This document shows, piece after piece, positions 23,691-34,862 of a DNA stretch of 58,233 nt. The notes beneath the pieces were generated by a model. That model was given only the letters and a program-made list of their open reading frames with translations, was not told the origin of the DNA and searched no databases. Positions within the stretch are counted from its first letter, which is position 1, and every line of letters begins with the position of its first letter. The DNA is from Pseudoneurospora amorphoporcata (lineage: Eukaryota > Ascomycota > Sordariomycetes > Sordariales > Sordariaceae), in NCBI GenBank assembly GCA_033297205.1, contig MU859273.1:1-58233 (forward strand). Direction: 5' to 3'. Made by a program: the position numbers and the translations under genes.

Positions 23691-25451
23691 ATGGCTGGGT
23701 AAGTTGCACTCCGCTTGACACCGCTTCTAGCAGTTCACTTGCGATTCGAGAGTTCCTAGCTGACGAGCGTCATGGTTTCTTCTACCAGCTTTTTCAAGGA
23801 CATCTGGCATACTATGACCAGTTATGATCGACGTTAGTCACCCCTTTCTTTCGCCCTACCCGTACTCCGTTCGATTGCTTACATGTGATTGTTCGAGACA
23901 GATGCCGGAATAGACTCTCCTTACAGAAGCGGACGCCATGTCCCATTGAACCGGAACTCCGGTCTTGCGGGCGTTACCACCGCCTCCGATTCGCGCGCCG
24001 ACATCAATTCACCCTACCTCCAAGGAGATGGCCGTGGTTCTACCATGAGCTTTGACACCTCATACGGCGGACGCGCCATATCCCCCATGCCGAGTCCCGC
24101 CAACGGTGGCCCCTATTCGCCCGGGTTAGTGAGCCAACGACAGTCCGTCCACCAAGACGCCTTCGATATGCAGAGCCCGACCGGCGAGATCCCCATGCAG
24201 AATTTCCAGAATGGCGGCCCGCCTCCTCCACCAGTTGCCAGCTCCTGGGAAAAGATTGACAGTTGGGCCGAGGAGCACTACCCCGAGTTGTTCGACCAAC
24301 TTGGCGAGGGCTGCACCGTCAACGATCTGAATGAACTCGAATACCAGCTCGATTGCACGCTTCCCCAAGATCTCAGGCAGTCGCTGCAAATTCACGACGG
24401 CCAGGAGCGCGGTGGTCTCCCCACCGGCATTATTTTCGGCTCCATGTTGCTCGACTGCGAAGAGATGGTTCAGGAGTGGGAGAACTGGAAGACAGTAAAC
24501 CAGGAGTTCATGCTGGACCCTGTGCTCGTCAAGCGACAATCTCAAGCATTTGCCGCTCAGGCCTCATCATCAAAGGATGCCCCAAACCGCAACCAAAACT
24601 GGCGACAAGAACTTCTCAACAAGCAGGAATCCGTCCCCCCACTCGCGATCCAGAAGGCTTATGCGCACCCTGCCTGGATTCCCCTTGTCCGTGACTGGGG
24701 CGGAAACAACTTGGCTGTCGATTTGGCGCCTGGGCCAAGGGGCCACTGGGGTCAAATCATCCTCTTCGGTCGCGACTATGATACAAAGTACGTTGTGGCC
24801 CGGTCGTGGGCGCACTTGATTGCCATGGTTGCGGAGGATCTCAACAGCGGGAGGTGGTTCGTCGATGAGGACACCAACGAGCTCAAGCTGCGTGAGTTTA
24901 AGGCGACCCGTGTTGAGCCTTCTTACTTCGAGATTTTGAGGTGGAGGATGGATCAGAAGTACGGCCGCACAGCCAACAAGCGCAAGTCCATGGCGCCTTC
25001 CATGGCTTCGGCTTCCGGCATGCGCTCTCCCCCTACTCCCGGCTCTCCCTACCAAAGCCCAACAGATCACAACGAGCCTCGTGGCCGGTCGCTACACCGT
25101 CTCACTGGCACTTCGCCAAAGTCGAGTCCCATCCGGCCAGGTTATGGAAAGCCAAGCCCATTGGCGCGCGTTGCTGAGGAAGCACCTCCTTCCACCTCTC
25201 TCACAGCTAGCAATGCTTCTACTGAGGCCAAGGCCGACAACTTGATTGAGGTCAACACCCCGAGGACAAGCGGAGAGCACAGCAGAGAAGACATCAAGGT
25301 TAATGGCGAGGAGGATGCTCCCGCGAAGGAAAGGACAAGCGAGGATAAGGAGAAGAAGCCCGAAACCGAGGCGAACGGAAAGGCGACAGAGGTGAAGGGC
25401 AAGCAATCAACAGTCGAAGACGGCGAGGACATGAAGGATATCGAGATTTAA
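23691..25451 (+). CDS. Cell-wall assembly regulator Knr4/Smi1 homologue
   Basis: A homologue of yeast Knr4/Smi1, a largely disordered hub that links the cell-integrity MAP-kinase pathway to glucan and chitin synthesis. Exon 1 is just 8 nt (ATGGCTGG, 23691-23698); exon 2 is 23789-23832; exon 3 is 23902-25451. Phases close to give 533 aa with the conserved start MAGFFKDIWHTMTSYDRH. Residues about 18-130 are a Ser/Pro/Gly-rich arm. The SMI1/KNR4 (SUKH-type) domain spans about 135-365, with WEKIDSWAEEHYPELFDQL, LPQDLRQSLQIHDGQE, GIIFGSMLL, WIPLVRDWGGNNLAVDLAP, GQIILFGRDYDTKYVVA and SWAHLIAMVAEDL. The C-terminal 170 residues are charged and disordered (Ser/Pro then Glu/Lys). Introns use GTAAGT and GTTAGT donors. 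Yeast KNR4 itself has no introns, so the small first exons are a filamentous-fungal trait. Confidence 0.92.
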
Positions 25452-26892
25452 AGAGGGACAAATCGAAGCAACTAAACGGGCTCGTCAACTCTCTGGTTAC
25501 CATTGAGTAGCTGGCCCGGCAGACCGCTGCCTCGCCATGCGCAGGGCACGGAGTCAGATATGGTGTAATGTTTCCCCCTAATCTGATATCTTGGCGCCTC
25601 CTGGAGACACATAGATGTCCTTTCTTGGCCGAAACAAGGGCCATCGCATGATGAAGGGCAGGTCACGAACCTTTCTTCTAATTACTTTTCCATCGCCGCA
25701 CTACATGATTAGTCTCTAATTGTCTAATCGGGTTCTTTTATGGTGTAGACGGAGGTTCTCTCGCGTTTACCTCCTTTTTTGCTTGGCTAAGAAGAGGTGA
25801 TATTCGAGGGACGATTTCGTTGCACCGCTGGAGTTTGAGTATTGTATGTACACTAAAAGGGGAATCATTTGACTTCGACTGGTTGGGCGGGGGGATATTG
25901 CTGCTACCTGCCTGCCTGACGCCTCGCAGAAGGACATTTTCAGCTTTGCACTATTGTTTGCTATTACACCGCATAGCGTCATAATAACTCTTTCTGTCTT
26001 TTTTTTGCATCCGCGCTATCTGTCTTGACTTCTGGAGGGAAACTGTGGTTATTTACTTCCCATGGTGTTGTCGCTGGCTGGCTGTTGGCCATGGGCGGGG
26101 GGAGGTTCACACTCGCATGTTTTGAGTCGGTACGTCGGCTGTGTGTTTTGATCGAAGTCGGAAGGCGTTGATTTGTTTAAAGCATTTTATTTGGGGGATT
26201 CGAAGAAGGTGCTCGGGAGAGGGAGTGCTTTGTATGTACATAGGATGGGTATAGACATGGTAGGCAGAGAATCAACAAAGCGCAAAAGGTATCAGCTTTC
26301 TCCTCATGGACATTTGTTTGGTAAAAATTAATAGCAGCCAAGTCAGTGTTCGAGAGGTCACCACAAAGGGTGTCACGTGCCACTTAAACGCTTATACCGC
26401 AGCCTTGGGACGACTGACCCACAGTCATTGGACAGCGGGTCCCTGGTTTCAGTGGAGCACTTGCCCGCCAGCCCGCCTGGCGCACACGGCGTGCGGACGT
26501 CGTCATCCAGGCAGTTCCAGATCGAGCTGCGCCGTGCCGACAAGCTCAGCTATCAACAGCCTCATTAGCAGCAACTTGTCAGCCCAGCGGATTCTACAAC
26601 GTTGTCCTTTACGCCAGCTACGCTACCGACCGATTGACGACGACCGCAATCGCGCGCAGTCATCTCTACAACCCGCGACCGATAGCACCGAACGACGACA
26701 GGCATCTCGGTCTCAGTCTCAGCTGATAACCACCACCACAACCACCACAACTCCTCTACCGCACCGACCGAATCGCGATCGCAACATCACCTACATCTAC
26801 ATCTACACTAGCCTCGCGACAACGACCGAGAGCACGAAAATCACACGAGCGAACCCGGACATACACGAGAGCAAGATACGCAAAGAACACAA
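25452..26892. other. Intergenic region, Smi1 homologue to Vps68
   Basis: About 1.4 kb between two genes on the same strand. The last 500 bp is CA-rich with ACCACAACC-type runs (26730-26760) and looks like a 5' leader of the next gene. An ORF runs through this leader (26306-26896) but is compositionally biased and overlaps the next start, so it is not called. Confidence 0.45.
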
Positions 26893-28010
26893 ATGACCAT
26901 GTCGGAAGAACGCCTCTTCAGATTCTCCAAGCCTGAATGGCTTAACAGCGCGTGGGCTAGGAACGCGGGGGTTTATGCTGCTGGTGCTTTTGTATGTTTC
27001 TCTTCTTCCTTTTCTTCTCTACCTATTCTCTTCTTCCGGGACGTGACCGAGAGCTGGAGCTGGAGCTGGAGCCGGACCTGGCCGGCCTAGTGTGATCTTG
27101 CTTGTCAGGATCGTACTGTGCTAGACCATGATCCCCCTTCATGTCACTCGCTTCGTGTGTCATGGCAGAAGATCCAGCGGGACAGCTTCTTCTCTTCCCA
27201 TATCACCTCACAACTATGCGCCCTCTCGCTCCCTCTTCCTCCTCCCTCTTTCCCCATCCTCTCCCGCCCCCGGCATTCATAGAAAAAGACATCATGCTAA
27301 CAAAAGGATATAACAACAGTTCTCCCTAGCCTTCTACACCCTCCTCGACTCCGCCGTCTGGTCTCACTCCCCCCTCAACGCCTCCGACATCCACATCCGC
27401 TTTATCGACTGGCTTCCCTTCATCTTTTCGACTTTGGGGATGTTGATCATCAACAGCGTTGAGAAGGCCCGGTTATCCTCCGAGAGCTTTTCCTACGGCG
27501 GCAGCGGAGTAGCCTGGAAGGCGCGCGTGGTGCTTTTCTTGGGCTTTGCGAGCTTGGCGGGTGGCATGGCTGGTGGTGTCACGGTTTTTGTGTTGAAATA
27601 TGTGGTGCAGAATGTGGGCTTTCCGGCGTTGAGGATGGGGGTAGAGAATTTGGTTGCTAATGGATTGGTTGGGTTGAGGTGAGTAATTCGTTCTTTTTTC
27701 CTTTTCTTTTCTACTACTTATGGCTGGGTGGGTGGGTAAGAGAATCGAGGTGATGGTGAAGAGATGGTGAAGAGGATGTGAGGAGGAGGGCACAGAGGGT
27801 GAAGAGATGGGATAAGGAGACCGAAGAGCCTGTGAAGAGAGGTCCCTCGTAGGGTAGAGAGAAGGTGGAGGGAGGGCAAGGATGAGACAAGAGGCTCGAA
27901 CCATGGTTATGGAAGAACACATGCTAACAACCTCCCTTCAAAACAGCACGGTCATCCTCTGGATCTCCCAAAACATGGAAGACGAATACTCTTACAACCT
28001 CGCTCTGTAA
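26893..28010 (+). CDS. vps68: Vps68/TMEM50 (UPF0220) family membrane protein
   Basis: A four-helix endosomal/vacuolar membrane protein; yeast Vps68 acts with Vps55 in late-endosome to vacuole traffic. Exons are 26893-26991, 27320-27678 and 27947-28010; phases close to give 173 aa, near yeast Vps68 (184 aa). Membrane segments are NAGVYAAGAFFSLAFYTLLD, WLPFIFSTLGMLIIN, VVLFLGFASLAGGMAGGVTV and the last, NGLVGLRSTVILWIS. The tail QNMEDEYSYNLAL is typical. Intron 1 is long (328 nt) and contains a GAGCTG repeat at about 27050-27075; intron 2 is 268 nt and G/A-rich. A second ATG at 26899 (MSEERLF) may be the real start. The stop codon region CTGTAAGTG also resembles a 5' splice site, but splicing there would remove the stop without a conserved continuation. 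Confidence 0.9.
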
Positions 28011-28793
28011 GTGTTAGTTGGCTTACGGTGCTACTGTCACAATCATCACCGTACACCCCAGCACGGTACACTCAAAAGACTCAGAGGAGGGAAAGAAACA
28101 TCTGCTACCTGTTGCCACCAAACCCAGCACGAACCTCCTTCCAAGTAGCGGATCTGACGAAACATTCTAGTCCGGCGCAAGGGTAATTATCGTTGCGTGA
28201 CTGGGTGAACAAGGTAGCTTATGGGTATCACGGGCACATTTAAGTGTCCGGAGCACATTCGTGTGTGAGAGGCTTGATTTCGTTATCATTATGAATTGGA
28301 TGAGTTGGGATGAAGTGGAACGACGGGACGTTTGTATATTTATCGGTATGGAAGGGTTAGGGAACTTGGTTAGGAAGACGAATTGTCGGGTGGGAGAACG
28401 AATGACTTGGGTTGCCATTAATTTGCGTTTTAGGTTAGGTTAGGTTATAACATGTTTTATCGAATGGAATCAACGAATCAATAGAGAACAATATATAACG
28501 AAGATTGTGTGCCAGTGATCGCGACTTCAAGTTTCAAGTCTCGGATGGTAACCAACATCACAGCCTAACATCACAAAGAAACAAGCATGTTTTTGAACTA
28601 AACATTCTATTTTGTGTACCTCCCAACGCTATGAAAACCCCATCTAGTCAACTAATTGAATCGGCCCTTTGATTGATATGAGCACGAGAAACAGACTAAC
28701 CCTTCAGACCACTGCTGCAAACCTTACTACAGCCTTGCATTACCAAACAAGACCCTTGCTATACGAAGCTATCATTAAGTGCAACGCAACATC
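28011..28793. other. Convergent 3' intergenic region
   Basis: A 783-bp gap between the 3' ends of vps68 and cbp80. It includes a short GTTAG repeat at 28434-28446. No coding sequence is recognised. Confidence 0.5.
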
Positions 28794-31571
28794 CTAAACA
28801 GTCGCCTCAGTAGCCACATCACCAGTATCAACAACCATATTGTCGGCTGGTGCGGGCGCTTCCGCAGTAGGCTCCGCGGCAGCAGCAGCCGCCTTCCTCT
28901 CCCGCTCCTTCCTGGCCTCGACAATAAATGCCTCCTCAATCGCCGCTCTACGCTTGAACACCCTCAGCCAGCGCTCGCCCCACCTCTTGACGAGCTTCTC
29001 CGTCTCACTGTTCCCATCGCCCTCGCCCAGACTATCGCTGGCCTCAATCATCTCGTCCTTGGACCCCGTCGCCCAAGCGACCAGGGCATCATCGATAGCG
29101 CGAAAGAGCGAGCGCATGCCGTTGATCTCGGCCTCGATGGTCTCGTCGTCGATCATGGCCTCGGGCAGTGTAGCCTTCTGGAGCACCTGCCTCAGACGGG
29201 AAGTAACCTTGATAACAGTGTTGAAGACCATTTCGTAGACGAAACCCCTGGCGAGGGCCTCGCCGCGGGTGGCGCCCGCGTACGTGGTGATAGCCCAGTT
29301 GATGACGGCCTGCGGAGTCAGGATGCTGTAGTTGAGCAGCTTCTCGATGATGGCGATGGCGACGCCCGGGTGAGCGGACCAGTACTCCATGACCGACGAG
29401 ATGATCTGGGTACGGGCAGCCTCCGAGGTGGCGCCGGCATCGGTGAGGCGCTCCTTTGTGCGCTCGATGGCGGCGAGGACGTGAGAGAGCGATTTGGAGC
29501 CGACATGCAGGACCGAGGTCACAAAGACGTCGGTGCTGGCGACCAAGGGGTCGAGGCTGTTGTCGAGGGCGAGCGAGTGGATGCGCTCGATGACGGGCTC
29601 GATTTCTTCCTCGGGCGCCTTGCGTCTAAGAAGAGCAGCGATCTCCTTACCCTCAGCGGCAAAAGGGGTTCCTGTGATGGTTAGTATTTGATAGACCCAT
29701 AGTAAACACGGTAACAGTTCGACTTACTCTCATCAGCAAACTTGAAATCAGGAACATCCTTCTCCTTCTCAGGTCCGATCAAAGACTGGTAAGGCTCGGG
29801 AAGAGTGTTCTTGATACGCTGAGCGAAACTGAGGCGGATCTCCTTATCAATGGCTCCCATAATGAAAGCTTTGTCCGGGTGCAAGTTGGACAGGTAAACA
29901 TTGTCCACCCACTCGGTCCACTTCCAGGTGAAACCGAAGTTGCTCAGATGGTGTGAGAACCAGTCCATGAAGCGGTTGGACAGCTCCAGGTCCATGCGGT
30001 GACTATTCCTGAACAGGAAACGAATAGCACGACCTAAGCTAGGAGCAATAGCAGCCGGCGCCAGCTTGCAAGCCTCCGTTAGGACGGCATGGTAGTAAAC
30101 AAGCTTGTGCTCTGGGTTGGGCAACGAGAAAAGTTGCGAGAAGACCGCATCGACGGCGACATCCTCTGGCTTCCAGCTGGACTTGGGAGGCTCAATCTCT
30201 CTAATCTTATCGAAAGGTGTCGCTCTGGCGGCAAATGTTCGGGGGGCAAAGTAGCAGTCGAGTTCGATGAGGAAACGAGCAGTGACGTTGCGGTTGAAGT
30301 TCAGGACATTGATAGTGTCGATGAGAGCATCGCGAATTAGGGAGGCCGCAATATTTGTGAGAGGGGGCGTGGACTCGACGTCCTGGTTGACGTATACAGA
30401 GAAGTAGATTTCTGGGAACAGAGGCCGAGGTCCAGCAACAACTGTCTGAGGGATGTCAACTGGCGGGAGGGTGTGCTTCTCGGCGTTGGCGATCTTCTCT
30501 TGCTGCTCGACTTCTTCGACGGGGAGCTCCCAAGGCCTCGGGAGGCAAGTCAAGGCCCACCCATTGTTGGCCTCGTTCTGGAGCTGGGATTGCAGCAGGC
30601 TGATGAAACTCTGGGACGCAACGGGGCTCTCGTCGCCGGCCTCAGGGTGGTATGGCTCGATCAAGGTCTGTAGCGGGTGTGCCTCACCGGCGATAATCTC
30701 GGTCTTCTCCATCAAATCGGCGGCCTTCTGCTGCCACTGGGTCGGCCCAGTGACCATGACGTATGGTAGGGTAAGGAGGATGATCTTAACAAGCTCGGTA
30801 CCAATTGTCTGTTACAACACGCTTGTCAGTTATCCTATCAACCCCGGAATCCATTCCAAACCAAGCAGGAAAGCTCACATCCTCGGAACTGGCAGTCTGC
30901 AAGTCCACAGCGCGACTGAACAAGTCCTCCAACACAGGAAAGACACCATCACCCTCCAGACAGCTCTGCAAGCAGCCCGCAAGCTTCAGATAGAGCTTCA
31001 CATCCCGCCAATCGCCCTCGGCAATCTTAGTTTCGAGGGTACTTGTAAGCTTGGCGAGAAGAATGTCGACGATCTGGGGCTTGTTGGTGTTGGCGACGAG
31101 CACAACGGCGGCGAGGAACGGCGTCTTCATAGGTTGCTCGACCGCGAGCTGAAGGATGAGGTCGACAAAGTTGGTTCGGAGCAGCTCGTCCTCCCAGTTG
31201 TCGGTAAACAGGTTGGCAATCGATAGAACCTCCTCGTGCCAGGGGCGCATGGGGTTCTCGGCGATGGCGAGCAGCTGCTTTCGAACGCGGACGTGGGGAG
31301 GAGCATCGAAGCGTCTTCGCGGGCCGCCGCGACGGTCGCCCTCGTCATCGTCTAGTTGGGTTCAAACGCGTCGTTAGTTAGAAACTATTCACTTATGGCG
31401 TCACGTTTCCAATGGTCTGACAATAAATGAACAACAAGCTAAGCATAATGGGGCGAGGCTGAGACGAACGTGATTATAAGTTTAGGAAAGCGGCCGGGGA
31501 TCGTACTTACCACGATAGCGACGCTTCTTGGGGTTGTAACCACCGCCACCTCTGCGATCGTAGTCGGCCAT
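28794..31571 (-). CDS. cbp80: Nuclear cap-binding complex large subunit Cbp80
   Basis: The large subunit of the nuclear cap-binding complex. With Cbp20 it binds the m7G cap and links it to splicing, 3' processing and export. Exons are 31571-31511, 31351-30879, 30808-29728 and 29671-28794; phases close to give 830 aa, the family's usual size. The N-terminus MADYDRRGGGGYNPKKRRYR is basic and likely a nuclear localisation signal. The first MIF4G domain starts near VRKQLLAIAENPMRPWHEE and includes NWEDELLRTNFVDLILQLAVEQP. The second is around PLFPEIYFSVYVNQDVESTPP and IRDALIDTINVLNFNR. The third is around AQRIKNTLPEP and VFVTSVLHVGSKSLSHVLAAIER. The C-terminus ends in an Ala/Pro-rich tail. Donors are GTAAGT or GTGAGC. 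It is a scaffold with no enzymatic motif. Confidence 0.93.
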
Positions 31572-33356
31572 GGTGAGTGAAATCTGGTAAATCAAGTAAA
31601 ACCAAGGCGTATCTGAAAGGAAGAAAGTCGTAGTGTAAGAGGACAGAACAACCAAAGTGTCCTGGCAACGGTTATGGTGGATGTTTTGGTCGTTACGTGA
31701 CGACGAATAAGTTCAAACACGGCTGGTGGTTGGCGGCTGGCAGGCTTGGATTAATTGATAGAATGGAACGCTACGAGGAAGGGATGCTTTGAAACTTGGG
31801 CCTGCACCGACGCGATTGGTGGTGTTTTGGAATCTACCTAAGCTTTTAGTGCACGAGCCATGTTATGTAGTGTACAAGTAAGTGCGAATGATCTCATGCT
31901 CCACGGTTCAGTCGTAGAGCTTCCAGAGCAGAGGTGCTTGAAAGGCATTCAAGATCCGAGCGGGGAGGTCATTATGCATCTTGGAAAGAAGACTACTAAA
32001 TCATTGACATATCAGTGAAGTCCAGCGATTATGAGGTTGTCGAATCAGCCCTAGTTTACAGATGACATCTCAACATGCCCAGTGTTGCGTATATTCGCAT
32101 AGGGTCACAGTTATGTACAACATCTACCACTTTCGAGAGCTTACCATGTAGACAACGGGATTCCCGCGGAGCTCGAAGCAAATCCAACAGTCAAGCTAAG
32201 GGAATTCATAAGAAATCTCTTATATTTTATATGATCCCTAATAATACCAAAGCAACAACATGGCCTAGAAGAAAAAGATGGCGATCAACAGAAAGTTGAG
32301 CCGGAGTATGAACCCCACTGCTTTTACCGTCTACCCTTTTTCCTAGAGGTAAACAACACCATGGACCTGAGCCAAAACCGTAACACGCCGGTTGCCATCC
32401 AACTATCTATCCATCCAATTCTTTCCCTGTCGTCCATTGATGCGAGCCACTAATCCGTTGTACTCCTCATAAATCGTTCACGCCCTCAAGACCGATTGGG
32501 ACCCCCCTCAGCAGCCCACCTTGAGGACACAGGCACATGAGACAAGCACAGACACACAAGAGACACGCAAAGTGGTACCGCCCATCCTTCTCATAACCTC
32601 GCTGACACTCGTTATAGCAGGCAAAGCTTACAACATCGAAAGCCAAAGCCCACCTCCATTCATCACTCCGTAGGTTATCACCCACTCCAACACTGTTAAC
32701 CTATATGCCATAATCCATCACATCATTGATGCCGCCCATCTTTCTTTCCATCCTTCCATCAGAACCCAAAACAACCAGGCGAGTGGCCAGTGTCCGAAGA
32801 GGGCGCACGAAGCAAACAAAGCCTTCCCAGCCTACCGCCTTCCGCCTTCCATCTTGTGGACGCCTGCCACGGGAATAAAGAGCGCCCCTGCCGAACGAAA
32901 GGTCTGAGGGAAGAATAAGCAAAAGCCATCCCAGTCATGCAGAAAAATAAGAAATCTAAAAAACGTGTCGTCGATGATATTTCTCGAGAGGACCCTCCCA
33001 TGAAACCAAGCGAATTGTGAACCAGACCCTTTCGCTGAAAGAAGTTGCTCGTGGACGTCCATGGCTGCCCCGGGCTCTTCTCGTCCTCGAGGCCGGCACG
33101 AATTTTTGCACGATTATTTCAGCGCACCTGTGACGAGGGGTATCTGTGTGTCGGATCATGAAATCGTTTGAGTCTCGTCCGGGTGGACGCAGAAATATCT
33201 GGTCTTCGGTTTTGGGTCATAGTCGGATCGGCGAGTCAAACCGCTTGCTTCGAAATCTTAGGCAACGCTCTGCTGATCGGAAAACACAGCGCCACTCGTC
33301 CACATTCATATTTCGGGAATGGATTGGCGATATTGAGTGTCGAAACAGGATTAGCT
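31572..33356. other. cbp80 promoter and gsk3 3' flank
   Basis: About 1.8 kb between two minus-strand genes. The right half probably holds a long gsk3 3' UTR; the left half is the cbp80 promoter. No supportable ORF or repeat is seen. Confidence 0.45.
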
Positions 33357-34862
33357 TCAATCTAATTTCGCCATCATCTCCGACTTGTTCATAGGAGTGA
33401 AGTTGTCGATATCGAGTCCTCTCGACGCAAGAACCGGCCTCATGTGGGGAGGAACAAGCTTGTGGTTGAGCTGAGGGGCGATGGATAGCTCTGTAAAGGG
33501 ATGAAAGCGTCAGTTCCTCGATTTTCTTCAAAATAAGACGATACGCGAGAAAAGTACATACCATGACGGGTGAAGTCGAAGAGCGGTGGCAGATCCCTGA
33601 CGGTTCCAGAGTTGTGCCTCGAGTCGGGAAGTCTGGTGTTGGGGTCCCGGAGTTCATCGAAGAAGGGATGGACCATGGCGTCGACCGCAGCTAGACGCTC
33701 GGTGGGGGTATACTCAAGAAGGCGGGCGATGAGGTCGATAGCATCAGCGTCGGCCTTCTTGAAAACCTTGTTGAATGGATGAGGCTTGATCTGAGGAAAC
33801 TTGTGTTCCATGTAGTTCGGGTTCATGGTTCGAATTTGCTCCCGAGTAGGTGTTCCGAGAACCTTGATGATCTCGACGAGCTGGTCGATGCCAGACTCTC
33901 CAGGGAAGAGGGGCTGTCCGAGCATGAGCTCGGCCATTACGCAGCCAGTAGACCAGACATCTGCGTAACAAGGTTAGCCAGTGGTCTGAGACATGTACAA
34001 CGGGGCTGGTGCTCCCAGCATAACTTACCGATCTTGGTTGTGTAATTGGTAGCACCGAAGATCAATTCAGGAGCCCGGTAATACCGCGAGCAAATATAGG
34101 ACACATTGGGCTCGTTCTCCACCAGGATCTTTGCGCTGCCAAAGTCGCACAGCTTGAGTACACCAGTAGTCGGGTCGAGCAAAAGGTTCTGCGGCTTGAT
34201 ATCGCGATGGCAGATTCCTTGCGAGTGGATATATGCCAGAGCTCTGAATAGCTGGTAGGTATAAAGCTTGACTTCCAAGATCGGCATAGTGGTCTTCATC
34301 TTGTTGAAGAATCTCGACGCTCGGTAAACGGTCTCTGGGACAAATTCTTGCACCAGGTTGAGGTACACCTCATCTTTCTACAAGAAATAATAAGTATGAA
34401 GCATGGTCACGAGCTCCAATGCGTTGGGGACTTACGCGTTCGCCATTCGAGTAGTAGAAGGCCTTGAGCTGGACAATGTTGGGGTGGCGAACAATCCGCA
34501 TGATTTGAAGTTCGCGGTTCTATGTGCCTGTCAGTTTCATAGACCTCGAGACATGTCCAATGCGGGCTGAACCGACCTTGAAGCGCTTGTCCTGGAGAAC
34601 ACGCTTGATGGCGGCATCTTCATTGGAAGGTGACAGCTTGGTCTGAAAGACGACACCAAACGAGCCATTGCCGACTATCTTGCATTGGGTGTACTGGATC
34701 TCTCGGGTCTCTCCTGTGACGCCGTCCTGTACCTTCTCACGGATAACTTCTGGATAACATCCTTTGTCAGCAATCGGTCCTGCCTCTCAACTCGACCGCT
34801 CACTCCATATGCTCACCTCCCATCCGGAGGGTGTTGAAAGCCGCTGGGCGGTTCGACGCCAT
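33357..34862 (-). CDS. gsk3: Glycogen synthase kinase 3 (GSK-3) family protein kinase
   Basis: A CMGC-group serine/threonine kinase of the GSK-3 family, a constitutively active regulator of metabolism, stress response and (in Neurospora) clock proteins. Seven exons: 34862-34817, 34749-34577, 34519-34436, 34377-34029, 33960-33562 and 33490-33357 are the six with coding sequence that I can join; phases close to give 394 aa. The Gly-rich loop is [10 protein letters not shown] (41-50), the ATP lysine is K64 (AAIKR), HRD is CHRDIKPQN (D160), DFG is D179, the activating tyrosine is Y195 in [14 protein letters not shown], and the CMGC insert follows. The C-terminus is [18 protein letters not shown]. 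The usual VAIK reads AAIK, with the lysine intact. The upstream 5' region is unusually long, and there may be non-coding leader exons there. Confidence 0.95.

Noticed and set aside
26306..26896. 196-aa ORF before vps68
   Set aside because: Thr/Ser/Arg-rich translation of a CA-rich leader, overlapping the vps68 start.
28779..29684. 301-aa plus-strand ORF
   Set aside because: Antisense shadow of cbp80 exon 4, whose frame matches the family.
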